A stretch of 64,000 nt of DNA. Origin: Acanthosepion esculentum (taxonomy: Eukaryota > Mollusca > Cephalopoda > Sepiida > Sepiidae). Each line of letters begins with the position of its first letter. Within the stretch, counting starts at the first letter, position 1. The stretch is taken from contig OZ038517.1 of NCBI GenBank assembly GCA_964036315.1, positions 57,443,156 to 57,507,155 of the forward strand, given 5' to 3'. The notes under the pieces are model-generated. The model did not search any database. It was not told the DNA's origin and saw only the letters and a program-made list of their open reading frames with translations. The position numbers and the translations under genes were made by a program. Positions 22,990 to 35,459 of the stretch are shown piece after piece.

Positions 22990-24110
22990 GTTGATTTCAT
23001 TTAGATTCTTTTTTCTTTTGTTTATATTTCTATCACTTTTCTTATTAAATTTAAATTCCATGAAGTTTCTCTGATGTATTCCTTGGATGTAGTTGAAACA
23101 AATTTTATGTTGAGTTGTGATAAATTCTTTTCATTTGTAGTTGTGATAGAGTTGGTGGGTAGAACAATATATTTTTTTGATTCTTTGGGTTTGTCAGGAA
23201 GGACCACTTTCTATTTAGTACAAATATTTTATGAGCCTTTTGTTTCATATTGAATATGAAATAGTTAGGATATTGGAGAATCTTGAAAGTATTCTCAGTG
23301 TATTTCTCCTATTCTTATAAATACTGAGGGCTGCAAATTCTGAGTGCTCTTAATCTGATGATTATTCTATATTTTATTTTGTTCTGATTAGAAATTTATG
23401 AGATAATTTTTATTAGAGTTTTTGGTGAACACTAAGTTTTAAGCTGCTGTTAATGTGGTGTAGCATAATATCTAAAAACGGTAAATTATTGTTTTCTTCC
23501 ATTTCATATTTCATTCTATTGTATGTTTGACTTTGTTTAGTTTATCTACAAGATCAGGTAAATCAGTATCATGGGGATATATTAAAAGCGCATCTTCATT
23601 ATATTAGGAAGTATATTGATTGTTTAGATAGAATATTTAATTAATGCAAAACAAAATTTTAGGCAAAATATTTAATTTATACAAAACAAAATAAGCTAAA
23701 ACTTGGAGGAGTTTACTCTATTACCTGTAATAATTGCCACAGTGGATACATAGAAGAAACCTCAAGGAATTTAAATAAAAGATTATATGAACACAAAATG
23801 GTTCTTTTATGAAACAACACATTAAATGCATTAGTTACTCCCTGTAACCAGACTGACTGCAATTTTGATTTAAAAAATCCTACTCTAATTAAGAGAGAAA
23901 GCAATTTACTAAAACAAAAATGTTTAGAAATTGGTTTAATCACTACATTATCCACAGTAAATTTGCGTGCAGGTACTTGCAACATTTCATTATTCCTGGC
24001 AGATATTCTAACATCACAATGTAGGATATTCAATAATAAAAGTGATCGAAACAAACGAAAAGGATCTAAATGAAATCAGTTGGGATTATATACACAAGAC
24101 ACATGTAAAA
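22990..24110. mobile_element. Penelope-like element 5: minus RT-endonuclease joined head-to-head to plus endonuclease
   Basis: On the minus strand, from about 23640 down to 23220, an RT thumb is readable (MKYEMEENNNLPFLDIMLHH, then NYLINFY, IRLRALRIC, ILQYPNYFI). A partial endonuclease follows at 23207-23040, with YIRETSWNLN. On the plus strand, 23700-24090 encodes the endonuclease again: GVYSITCNNCHSGYIEETSR, NLNKRLYEHK, CNQTDCNFDLKNPTLIKRES. The two YI(R/E)ETS(W/R)NLN segments are inverted copies meeting near 23640-23690. Frames are broken in both. No terminal repeats were clearly identified. Confidence 0.78.
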
Positions 24111-24814
24111 AAAAAAAAGAAAAAATTATTTTAAAATTCCCAGCATCTCTTGTTCATGCTCATCAAACTTCTTGCAGTATTATTTAGGAATTATTGTATA
24201 AATATCAAACTCAAATTTTTTTTTTTTTGTTTTTTTTGTTTTTAAATAAATGTTCAAGCAGTGGAGTTATTCTCTGTAAAAATTATAATTCTTTTGTATA
24301 TATACTGAACCTGCTAGCTTGTTCAAATATCCTTCATAATAACATTTAAAAAATAGCTCACTATAGAAATATTTATTTTAGAAAATCAAAATAGCTAATC
24401 AAAACAAATGCCTATGATGTGAATAAAAACAAATTGATTTGAAATAACAAGAGATATAAAGTGTTATAAAAAAAAGAAAAATGTCACAGATATTGAACAA
24501 TTTGTATTATTAAAATGTCTAAATATAAGTTTAATCTTTTTTATAATAGTTGAGATGAATCTTAACCAATGGAAATTCATTTGCTTTTATATAATAAGGA
24601 ACAAACAGTGCCTTTATTTCAGAAGAATAGAAAGTTGACTAGGCTTATATTTTAAAAAATTCTACCTTGATTCTGATAATACTGATTTTCTTTTTATTCT
24701 CAAATATTTTCATTAACATTTGTTCTCAGCTCAAACCATTTTTTTTCAACCCATGATGCATTGCTTCATCCTGTTTACTTGGTGCTCTTTATTTCTTTTC
24801 TATTCACATCCTGA

Positions 24815-24843
24815 AGTCATGTCTATTAAGAATAGACATGACT
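24815..24843. repeat. Perfect hairpin, 13-bp arms
   Basis: AGTCATGTCTATT, loop AAG, then the exact complement. Confidence 0.8.
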
Positions 24844-27624
24844 CTTGTGACTTAATATTTTGGCTTTGAAAATTATACTTTTGTCTCCCATAACCCAGGC
24901 CTTTGCAGATTCATCTAACTCTGAAACCTGGACATCTTGATCAATTCATCCACCCACTAAAAAAAACATGACTCATGTATAGCTTTAGCTTTCTCACACC
25001 TAGCATTATATCATTTTTGTCTGAAAGTATTTTTAATATTTTGTTTCCTCTTCGCCTTTACTGACAAAACTTTTTTTCCAATTGGAATTCATTAGTTGCA
25101 TTGAATGCATCAACAATTACTAATTGTTTTTTATTTTTTTACTAATTAATGACTTTGCATGCTTTTCATTCCTTATAATGTTTATGCCTGGTAATTTTTA
25201 AAAAATTGTTTATGTATGTATATATATACGCACACACACACACACTGTTATATATACAGACGGAAAATAAAATTGCAACACTTTGAAGTCTGATGGTAAA
25301 TTTTGACTTGAGTATAGTATGTGTATCAAGCATTTTATGATGTAGTAACACTCACATAGATAAACTATCTGTGTCTTAGCTTTAAGCAGTGATATATACT
25401 GTGGTAAGGTTCATTGTAATGAAAGACTAGAGTGTAGAGACTCCCATACTATGGAGGGATATATGTACTCTTTTTTTTTTTTTTTTTTCAATTATGGCCA
25501 TTTAAAAGGTAGTCTTTTATGAGGCTTGATAAGATAAAGGTAGTAATTTTGAAAGTAATCAACTGAAATTAATAAAAAATGTATTGTTAATTATTTTTAA
25601 GATTATTTTCTTAGATTCTTTAAGAATTTTAATTCAAATGAAGTTGATATGGATTGTCTTAATCCAATGCTACTATTATAATTTACCTTCAATCTATTTT
25701 AGCATTTCAATCCAAATTTTAAGATGATTTATTTTTTTCATTAGATTGTCAATTTTAATCTTTAGAAATTTAATATTTGGTATTTGATACAGTTAACTGT
25801 ATTTTTCAGTTTTAATTCATTTAATTTATTTAAATATCTTACAAAAATAGTTTAACTTTTTAATTGTCAGTGAGGGATTAAAATACATGAGCACAAGTTT
25901 AGTATTTGATTCATTGTAATTATTTTAATATTTGTTCCAGTTGTAGGATTAAATTTAATAATTAAGTAAAAGTATTTGTGTTTAATTTTGATTTTATATC
26001 TTGACTGTCTTCAATTTTTCTTGTAATTAGAAACATTTTTATTGTTTTTATTTTAAATCATTTTGTTACATTTGCTTTTTTATTTCCCTCTCTGCAAGTA
26101 CAAGAAAGAATTAGCAATAAAGAAACAATCACATTTTTCTTAATTAACTTGATCAAATTAATTAACTTTTTAAATAATAATTTAGTTGCTAAACTGACTT
26201 GTTATCCACTGTTGTATAGCAGAGTAATGAATTCTGGACAGAAAAATTTGAAGATCATATGAAGTTTTTTAATAAATTTGTTTTTTCTGTTAACATTTTT
26301 TGCTATTTTAATTAGTTTTGTTTATAATTATTTTAAGAAAAATTGAATTTTTCTTCTTGCTTTGCATGGTTATTTCTAGATCTGACTTTCTAGTGTTTAT
26401 TTTTTTTATTAATTTAAAATTTGTTTTTCATTTTGTATATATTTGTAGCATTATTTCATTTGAAAAAGTATATTTTATTAATCTTTTTATTTTCTTTAAA
26501 TATGGTTTGATATTTTGGTTTTATATGAATTTAATGTCAGCATGTTTTTGACTTTTAAGCATTCAAAAACCTTTTTGCCAAAAAAAAAAAAAATTTTTTT
26601 TCATAAAATGTTAATCTATCTATTAGAAGTCTTTTTACCCCAATAAAAGATTAACTATTTTTTTTTAAATTCAGCTTGTGATTATTTTATTGATTCTAAA
26701 AATTAAAAAAAAAAAAAATTAGTGCTTTTTTTAAAACTTATTTTCAGATCAGTCTTTTATCATTTCCAATTTTCATTATCATAATTAATATTTTTCATTA
26801 TAAAATTTAAATCTTGATATGCCAAACAAAATTAGTTTAAGAAATTCTTCCATAAAAGCAGTTGTTCATCTGTTACTGTTTTTATTAAGTTTTCATAGAC
26901 AGTATGTAAGAATTCAATGAACCCTTTTTCCCAATAAAATGCAAGCTTTTCAAATGATAGTTACAGTTCTTATTTACAAGATACAAGGATATATAGAAAC
27001 ATTTTTATAGCCATAAAATTCTTACTTGGAAACTTAAAAATATCACATTTCTTTTCTAGTCTTATTACATAAAAATAGGTTGATGTTACAAAGGTTTGTT
27101 TTCACTCTTATGATTTGTTTTGAGGTGATAAAAGAAAATGGTTATAAAATTTCTTTTTTTAATTTTTTTTTAGTATGAAAAATATTGTCATTATATATTA
27201 GAAACCGTTTACCAACTTTTGAAAAAATAAATTAAATGTTTTCAAGAATGCCTGTAGATACCTTTTCTTTATTATCTAAATTGACATACATTCTTGATAG
27301 AGATGGTAGGGTAGTTTCCTGTTGTCTTCTTCATGGTTTAGTCTACCCAGTTTTTTAGCCCATAGCTTGCAGGGCTGAGTAAGTTGGCATAAAATTTGTC
27401 AAATTTCCAAATTTAATTTTAATGATACTGGTGAATTCATTTAGAATTACAATGACTAATAATTAATTACCTTTGCTTTAATAACAAAAATCAATCAAAA
27501 TAATGTTTACTTTTTTTATCATGTTATATTATAAGAGGGCATATAAATTGTTACTTCAAGTTACTCATTTTAATAATGTGAATATAATTAGCTAATAAAA
27601 TTCTTTATATTGTTTGAACATCTA

Positions 27625-27655
27625 ATCTTTTCAGCTTCACTGAAGCTGAAAAGAT
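27625..27655. repeat. Perfect palindrome, 15-bp arms, 1-nt centre
   Basis: ATCTTTTCAGCTTCA, C, TGAAGCTGAAAAGAT. Confidence 0.85.
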
Positions 27656-29034
27656 CAAATGGTGCAAAAGATATTGATTACAATATCTTATGCATCTTGC
27701 AAAATTGATTTTAAAAATATTTAAGTGCCTGGAATTTAAGGTTTTATAATAGTTAAAAGTGAAGCAACATGTTTCTAAAACTGAAATGATGATTTTACAT
27801 TTTAAATACATAATGTCTTATGTTGTTTTCTATAATCATTGTTGTACTGACTGCAACGACACTACACTAATCAGTCAAATAGAATGCATTATTATTGTGA
27901 TTTACAGTAAGTAATTTCAGAAGAATGTATACAAGAAAAATACAAATCAAAGATATCCCTTTCAATTATTTTAGTTTTTGAGTTTTAGTGTCTGTAACAT
28001 TTTTATCACACTAGTTTGGTACTTTGATGACAAACATTTATTAGAAAATATATTCCATTTAAATATAGAAGGTTTCTTAAAAATGACCTTGTTTATATTG
28101 TTTTTCTGTTACCCAGAGGTTAGAGATGTCCATTTAAATTTTATTCAAAGTATGTGTATATGTATGTTTGCTCATAATACGAATCCCAAACTGCCCTAAT
28201 TTACACTGTGAAAATGTGTCAAAGTAGTGAAATTTCCTTCTATTTCAACAACTATGTCAATTTCTTAGTGATGTTTTTAAAACTTGTTGCACTTTGATTT
28301 GTTTCCTTACACATATCAAAATAGTCCCGTCTTAGAGAAAAAAAAAGGTGCTCATCAATTTGGTGGACTTAAGAAAAGTTTAAAGTTGTCTTTCATAAAG
28401 ATTTCTAAGTAGAAAACTTTAGTGGATGAACCTGAGAAATTCAACTCTTTAAGCAATGAAAATTGCACTGTTTTGTAGAGCAATATCTTATCTTTAATAA
28501 TCAGTTGGTTTCATATCTCTCACACCAGTACAACTCCAGGTTCACTCAAATCAAAAATAGGGTATATTGCATTCATTTTGTGCAAAACTGGTGGGTCCAA
28601 TGTATTGAAATTTGTATTGTTAACCTAGTGAATAAACATTGTCAGCTGAATCCCATTTTAAATTTCATTTAATCTAAACTTTCATTTAGACTTGTTTCAT
28701 CACTGGATATTGCATCTTTTTTTATATTTTCATTGACAATTCATTTTAAAGCTGTATTCATTGTATTTTGTCTAAACTGTCATGCTTGAACCATTTTCAT
28801 CTTGGCTATTGCTTTTATGCATTTTCTTAAAAACATTAAATAGAATTCATATGATAAAATAAAAATATATAAAGTAGATATATTTTTAGTTCTTTAAATT
28901 TTGCATTCTCGCCATAAAAATTAAAGTATCCAGTATTCATTAATTTCATTTACAATACATTCATGTCTAACAATATTTTCTCTAATTTTTGTGATTTTGG
29001 GATTAAATTGAAATTTATTTATATTCTTTTAAAA

Positions 29035-29095
29035 AAATGAAATGGGATACATTTTAAATAATAAAAAAAAAATGAAATGGGATACATTTTAAATA
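29035..29095. repeat. 35-bp tandem duplication, two copies
   Basis: AATGAAATGGGATACATTTT followed by AAATA is repeated with an A-rich spacer. The two copies are identical across the non-A part. Confidence 0.8.
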
Positions 29096-29317
29096 AAATA
29101 AAAAAATTAACTGCTTATATCTTTTAGCTTAACTTTGGCACATGGGTCCATAAAAAAATTGAAATGTAATTAAGTAATTTTAATGTTTCCTTTTTCTTTT
29201 CTTTTCCTTTTTTATTTAATGCTCATTTGTTTTCTAATTCTAAGGATTAGGTCCTATATTGAAGGTTAAAATAAAATTGTTACATTTTCTTAAAAAAAAA
29301 AATGGATACAATTTATA

Positions 29318-29575
29318 TCTGTCTATATTTCTGAGATGAAGTATTATGTACATTATTTACATTATTCAGACTATTGTCCTCATCTTTGTCGCCATATTTA
29401 TTACAATGTTTCGGCCATTGTACGCTCCGTACTTCTTCACTGTGCCATGTGTCCTTAAGGACATTTTCCCTCTCATTCCACATGTGCCATTTTCCCCTCT
29501 CATTCCACATGTGCCATTTTCCCCTCTCATTCCACATGTGCCATTATCTCTCTCATTCCACATGTGCCATATTTA
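29318..29575 (-). mobile_element. Internally deleted SINE-A with an attached minisatellite
   Basis: Bases 29318-29440 are a minus-strand SINE-A tail. At about 29440 it jumps directly to the family's 5' end (complement of TTAAGGACACATGGCACAG), so the interior is deleted. Then follow four copies of a 26-27 bp unit containing CTCATTCCACATGTGCCAT (29470-29570). The unit resembles the CATGTGCCA at the SINE end, so the array may have grown from it. Confidence 0.75.
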
Positions 29576-29696
29576 CCTGAATTCAATTTTTGTAGCTGTT
29601 AATTTTTTTAAAAAAAGTTTAACCTAAATTTATTTTATCATTGGAAATAATAAACTGGGCATTTACTTTGTGGCCATCCCTATGCTGTCAGGTTTT

Positions 29697-29810
29697 ATGT
29701 ATCAATAGATATGAATAGGCTGATATTAATATATGATAGATACAAATAAACTGATGTAGATTGACATGAATAGACTGATATCAATAGATAGAAACAAACT
29801 GAAATTTTTA
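29697..29810. repeat. Degenerate minisatellite, unit about 30 bp
   Basis: Three to four imperfect units contain (T/C)AATAGATA(T/G)GAA, then A(T/C)AAACTGAT or ATAG(A/G)CTGATAT. Confidence 0.5.
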
Positions 29811-30453
29811 TTGATATGATACTACAGCTCACTCACTGCAGGTAATAGAAAGAAAAGCTGGATATTTTTTTTATTTCATAGCCATACACACTTAGATATA
29901 GTTTGGTAGAAATTCAGCTGTTAAGTTTATCTTTTCTATTTTTTCTTTCTTGTCCCCAACACAGTCAAATTGTGTGTGTGTAATGTATGTGTGCATGCGT
30001 GTACATTAAATAGCATAAGCACATATGTCACTCATACATAACACAGACATATGCATATACATTACATATGCACATGTAAAGTGTGATGGACAGAGGATTA
30101 GCTCTTCTTTTATGATATAGATTTTAATGTAAAGTTTTGATTGATATGTTCCTTGAAATTTGTTGGTTCGAGAATGTATTTCATATCAAGTAAATTTGGT
30201 TTAAAATTCTAGTATTTGTAGAGAGTGCTAAAAAGTTACTGACTCAATCAAGTTAGGATTCTCTTGCAAAATTGTATTGTTTGGTCATTTTTCAGATTTG
30301 GGGAAGTGGGAAAAGATCAAAACTTTTCAGCACAACCTTGTATAATAGATATAATTTATAACAGACATAATTTCAAGAACTAAAGAATAAATTTATTAAT
30401 GTTAGCATAACAATGTGCTTTCTTTGGAGAGAAATTCAGATTTGACTGCTCTC

Positions 30454-30455
<2 letters not shown>

Positions 30456-30535
<80 letters not shown>
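30456..30535. repeat. (GT)n then (TA)n, left border of PLE 6
   Basis: About 19 GT and 20 TA units, directly adjoining the left terminal arm. Confidence 0.95.
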
Positions 30536-30537
<2 letters not shown>

Positions 30538-31771
30538 CAGCAATCCTTTTATGCAAGTTTCATTGAAAATGCCTGACAAGGTGCAGTGATTGAGTTTTTT
30601 ATATTTCTCCTGTGTCCATATAATTTTTTTCTTTTCAGAACATAAATTATATAAAAATTGTCCGAATATTTTCCAAGCACTTTCAGCTATACTTTTAGCT
30701 ATTATCAAGGATGAATTTTACTTTAATTTTAACTGTATATATGCATTGTTTTATGTATGTATCTAGAGTTCTAGGAATGTTTTATTTTCAAAACATGGTC
30801 AGCACATTGTGACCATTTTTATAGTTGATATTAATGGGTGTTAGCTTTTTTCTTTTTTATTAATAATGCTTCCATTATTTTTAGCCTTTTTGTACATGTG
30901 GATGATGCGATTATATTTGTATTATCAATGACTATGTTACGGATAGAATTTGGTAGGTCTCCATGTGTATTTAAATGAGACTTAATTGGTTTTGTGGTCA
31001 GAAAGATGTAATGTGAGTCTTCTTGTTAAATATGTTGCAGTATATCCAATATAATTATTTACAAATTTGGATTGGTCAGCGACACAGCTCCTTAAGAGAC
31101 ATGTAAATTCGTAACTGATAGTGGTTCTCTGTAATGTAGATCTTGCGGGTGAATTATTATTTTTTATGATAAGGTTAGTGGTTCTAAATTATTTTGTAAT
31201 AAATAATTAATTTAATTTTCTTGTTTTTGTCAACAGGAGTTGTGTATTTCTTTATACTGTTTCTAAGTGAAGATTCATCTTGCTTATAGTTACTATGCAT
31301 TGTATTTTTATAGAAAATGTTAATGTTTATACTGTTTGTTTTGTGTTGCTATTGGTTTCTTAGAAAGAAAATGTCTAATATGGTAATCTATAAGATGGTT
31401 AAGAAAAGCGTTATTAACAAGCATTTGTTTCATGTTGTTAATTTCTTTAAAGAAAAGTGGTTGAGAGGATAAATTCTGTGCTCGCATAAGGAATTTTTTA
31501 ATAACGTCTATTTTATATCTGAGAGGACATTCACTAGTAAAATTAAGATGGCAAGAGTTTTTACTTGTGGGTTTTTTATATAACAAAGTATTGAATGTAT
31601 TATTACTAGACTCCACAAGAACATCCAAGAATGGAGTTTATTTTGTTGGTTAAGTTCATAAGTAAAGTTGAGGCTGGAATATGTCCTGAAAAGAAAAAAA
31701 AAATTATACAAACACATGAGAAATTATATAAAAACCTCAACTGCTACACCTTGTCAGTCATTTTCAATGAA

Positions 31772-31776
<5 letters not shown>
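30536..31776 (-). mobile_element. Penelope-like element 6: RT thumb and GIY-YIG with inverted arms
   Basis: Inverted arms (about 30545-30665 and 31655-31776) share TTTCATTGAAAATG, (C/A)TGACAAGGTG and CTTTTCAG, and both abut (TA)n. On the minus strand 31628-31320 encodes an RT-thumb segment: LDVLVESSNNTFNTLLYKKP, then KNSCHLNFTSECPLRYK and NNAFLNHLI. From about 31160 to 30850 a broken endonuclease follows with NYIGYTATYLTRRLTLHLS. The element is 5'-truncated in the RT and frameshifted after the thumb. Its subtype differs from PLE 4. Confidence 0.85.

Positions 31777-31826
<50 letters not shown>
31777..31826. repeat. (TA)n, right border of PLE 6
   Basis: About 25 TA units. Confidence 0.95.
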
Positions 31827-31830
<4 letters not shown>

Positions 31831-32270
31831 GACTCTTGTTTCATATACCTAATGATTGGCAAAGCCATGAAACTGAGTTGTACTGTTAATGTAGGTATAT
31901 GTGTAATTATTAATATATACTTCTGTTTATCTACATTGAGCACTATTTTGTCTACACCATTGATTAAATAAATAGTTATTTGCTAACCTGTATGTGTACG
32001 GAATTGCTCATATATATGGTTGATCGTATCTCTTTATTTAGATAATTTCCCTCTCTCTCTCTATCTATCTACATACATACACACACACACACTTCTGAGT
32101 TAATTTTACTATATTTCAGAGTTTAATAACTTTTCATGTATAATTTTAAAAATTTATTTTCAGTTTTGAAGACAGATTACCTCCAAAATGATGCAAATGT
32201 TTTTTTTTTTCTTTTCACAAGAAATATATGATTACCAAGCAGTTGACTTATTTTAATTTGACTATTTTAG

Positions 32271-32420
32271 AGCATGACATCTGAACAAGTGGAAGGACCT
32301 GTATCTACTGAAGATTTCCTTGAGATGAAAAAAGCATTGTCAAATTCAGAGTGCCGTGTACAGCAGCTTCTTCAAACCCAAATAGACTTAAAAACTGAAG
32401 TGAACCGACTAAAGACTTTG
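32271..32420 (+). CDS. Git: GIT exon: start of the coiled coil
   Basis: This 150-nt exon is phase 0 at both ends (acceptor GACTATTTTAG, donor GTAAGC). It encodes 50 residues: an acidic lead SMTSEQVEGPVSTEDFLEMK, then KALSNSECRVQQLLQTQIDL and KTEVNRLKTL. The second half has heptad leucines and matches the vertebrate GIT segment beginning LQEYLELKKAL, including the A.SEA.VQQL pattern. This coiled coil makes the GIT dimer and supports assembly with PIX. A compound microsatellite starts 70 bases after the donor. Confidence 0.96.
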
Positions 32421-32489
32421 GTAAGCTTGTTTCTTTCTACTTCTCTGTATAAAGGAATAACTAATAAATACTAATAATATACCATTTAA

Positions 32490-32504
32490 TCTCTCTCTCT
32501 CTCT

Positions 32505-32562
<58 letters not shown>

Positions 32563-32578
32563 GTGTGTGTGTGTGTGT
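32490..32578. repeat. (CT)n(CA)n(TA)n(TG)n compound microsatellite
   Basis: CT 32490-32505, CA to 32513, TA to 32560 and TG to 32578. The CA-TA-TG part is self-complementary and could fold into one long hairpin in the pre-mRNA, 70 nt after an exon donor. Confidence 0.95.
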
Positions 32579-33906
32579 TTTGCCTGGATTGAGATTAATT
32601 ATTGTATATGATCTGTCTTGCTCAGATTTGGAAACAATTGAATTTATTTTGAGGAGAAAATTTTACAAAGAATATGGGAAATAAGATAAGGATTGAAACT
32701 AATCATTCCAGAAAGATTTAATTCTCATGTAAGAGTGATCATATTTTATTCTTAAAAAATAAAATTTGTGACAAAATGTTGTAATAGATGAATTTGATAG
32801 CAATCCAAGGTAGTAACAGCAAGTATTTCTTTAAGAAACAAATCTACTATTGATGACTAACAATAAAAAAAAATCATAAACATTTTTTGCATTTATTAAA
32901 AAAAGTAGAAAGTTTTGATGGTTTTGGTAATTTTATTCCTTAGAGAATATTAATAGCTGCTTTGAGAAAACATTTTTGAAGGTAGTTATTTCTTTTTGTC
33001 ATTTAATAATTTGAATAAAATTAGTTAATATATAGCTAAATTATATTGACTATAAAGAGTTTTATACATCTGCAATGACTGTGATGTCCTAATTAGTATC
33101 TTTTTTTTGATCAATTAAAATATACAAAATTCTATTTAAAAAATAATGTTAGAAAATTTTAGAAAAACAAAAAATTTCTTTCAACTGTTGAAGTTGAAAA
33201 CATCCAAGGGGAAATAAATTCATCAAAAAAAAAAAAATGTTGGATTTTTAGATATGTGACTTGAAATTGAATGAAACATATGTCATCATTTGAAGAGAAA
33301 AAAAAATAAAGGCTCTACATCTACTAATAATAATGTAATATCTTTGGTTGTTCTTTTGTTGATAGTGAACTTGTTTTATAAATATGATCTGCCATAATTG
33401 TTTTAGTTCAAGTAAATCAATACTTTTGCTCAAATTTTCTCTGATCTGCTTTCCTTCAAATAACTATCTCAGTAATTTTATCACAATTTAAAAAGTGGCC
33501 ATATTTGAAGATGTTAAGAAAATTAATGTTTCAGACATTTGAAAGTATATTGTTGCTAATGTAAAATTTCAAAAATGTTAAATTCAATCAAGGCATATAT
33601 AATTCTTTATGATGGCTGATTCTTTATCACTGATATTTTAACATCAAAATAATGTTATTTTTTTTTATCTGTGAAAATTTGTAAGAATTAAAAGTAAAAA
33701 GTAAGAAAATATGACTGAGACATACACACATACTTTTCTATTAAATTTATATATTTGAATTTGCTTTTGCTTTTGTGATAAGTTTGTCAATCTATTTTCA
33801 CTGCAAAATAAGCATAAATTATACTGAAATTAATATAAAGATATTATTTCTTTGATAAAATGCAAGCCTAACATTTCTTTGAACCTACTATCATTTTTTT
33901 AATCAG
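32579..33906 (+). other. Intron 4 remainder; nothing recognised
   Basis: AT-rich with no element seen. The acceptor is TTTTTTAATCAG (AG 33905-33906). Confidence 0.6.
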
Positions 33907-34170
33907 GTAAATTCCTTAGTAGAAGAAAATTCCCTTCTAAAGAGAGACAAGTGTGGGAACAACAACAATAACAATAATAACAACAACCCTAACATGGTAA
34001 CAGCAGCTACAAGCACCAGCATGCTGAATGGTCTGCCCCAGGGACGGCAGAATAGACAATCGGCTACACCACCTCACAGTACAATAGTTACAGATTTAAA
34101 ACGGATTCCAGGCACTGCTCGACCTCAGTCAATGTTTGAACCAAGAGACCATCAAAGACTCTCAAGAATG
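33907..34170 (+). CDS. Git: GIT exon: end of coiled coil, poly-Asn and Ser/Thr linker
   Basis: This 264-nt exon, phase 0 at both ends, encodes 88 residues. It opens with VNSLVEENSLLKRDKCGN, the last heptads of the coiled coil. Next come ten consecutive asparagines (33958-33987, mixed AAC/AAT codons) and a low-complexity Thr/Ser/Gln-rich linker. The end, PGTARPQSMFEPRDH, aligns with the SMYEP region that follows the coiled coil in vertebrate GITs. The donor is GTAAGA. The poly-Asn run is absent from vertebrate GITs as far as I know and suggests codon-repeat expansion in this lineage. Open reading past 34170 to 34446 is intronic, hydrophobic and Phe/Leu-rich, and is not coding. Confidence 0.95.
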
Positions 34171-35023
34171 GTAAGATTTCTACAGTTTTATTTTCATGTT
34201 TATAACAAAATGAATTATTTTTATTCCTTTGATTTGTTTCTCTATGTTCTATTTTTTTCAGTCTTTTTTTCTTTTCTCATATTTTTCATTTCTTCCTTGT
34301 ATATTCCCCCCTTTAACACTGTTTTTATGCTTTTTTCCTGTTTGTTTTTTAAAATCCTTTTATTGTCTTTGTATCTGTTTTCATGGTCCCTTATTACTTT
34401 ATCTGCTATCTTTATTTTACTCTTTCTTTTTTTCTTTCTCTTTTAGTTTTTAATCTGCTTTCATTTTTTCTTCTCTTTCTGTTTGTCTTCTTTCTTGCTT
34501 TTCTTTTCAAACTACTTTCCATCTTTACCCAATCACACTGTCTACCCTAAACCCTATAGATGGTTGTCTTATTGTGCTTGTAAACCAGTTTTTCTACTGA
34601 ACCTCTCTAAATGCTACATAACTGTTTGCAAACAAACAAAATGTGTTTACTATATATTCATGTCATTAGTTTTCCATATTAAGTTTATTAATCTGTAAAA
34701 AATCATAACCAGATATTTTGCAGGAAATACATTGCCAGCAGACAATGATTTAGTTTCAAAATTGCTTGAAATGTTTTTCTGAACCATAATTAAAAAGGCT
34801 GACTAATTGTGTAAAAATCTTCACTTTGCCGAGGAATTTATAAAAAATATAATGAAATTCATTGCTGGAATTAAATTTATTTTTCTTATCTTTCTATTGC
34901 ATTCTTTGTATAAAAAGAATCTTCCTTTTAATTTATATGACAATAACTGCTTTAAAATAATGAATAATGTATTCACTCCAATTTGTGAAAACTAATAGGA
35001 GACTCATTAGGTGTGTTTGTTTG

Positions 35024-35057
<34 letters not shown>

Positions 35058-35459
35058 TATGGTAAAACAAATAACAAATGGAACTTATCTAAAAATATAA
35101 GAATAGAAATCTTACAAAAATTTATAAAAAAAATGGTCAATTTTTTGTTTTTTAAAAATAAAATTAATAAATGTGGCAATGTTTTAAAATATCTTTGAAA
35201 TAAAATTGTTGTCTAGTTCTTTATTTGGGGTACAAATGGGTGAATCCCTTTCATTGTAGTTTAAACATAAAAACTGTTATTTATTTATTTAGTCTCATAA
35301 ACATATAAATTTAAATATATAATGTTTGATATATTTCTATATATGAATATTATATACAAATTTAATCTTCATTTCCTACAACTTTTTAAACAATCTTAGC
35401 TATAATAGATTTACATGTGTATTTGGAGTGCAAGAAACATTATCAAATATTGAAAACAA

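Larger units (their letters stand above)
24120..29310 (+). other. Intron 3, central part; nothing coding recognised
   Basis: Very AT-rich, with poly(T) runs and short TA/CA tracts near 25219-25245. Three features stand out: hairpins at 24815-24843 and 27625-27655, and a 35-bp two-copy tandem duplication at 29035-29095. The low-complexity open stretches here (for example 26318-26551) look like chance. Confidence 0.6.

Noticed and set aside
26318..26551. Hydrophobic 77-codon open frame
   Set aside because: Phe/Ile-rich content is expected from T-rich DNA. No signal beyond composition.
29470..29570. CRISPR-like array of short repeats
   Set aside because: The units are contiguous with no spacers, and the setting is an animal intron. 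It is a minisatellite.
34171..34446. Open reading continuing past the coiled-coil exon
   Set aside because: It begins at a good GTAAGA donor and turns into Phe/Leu-rich pyrimidine-tract translation, so it is intron.
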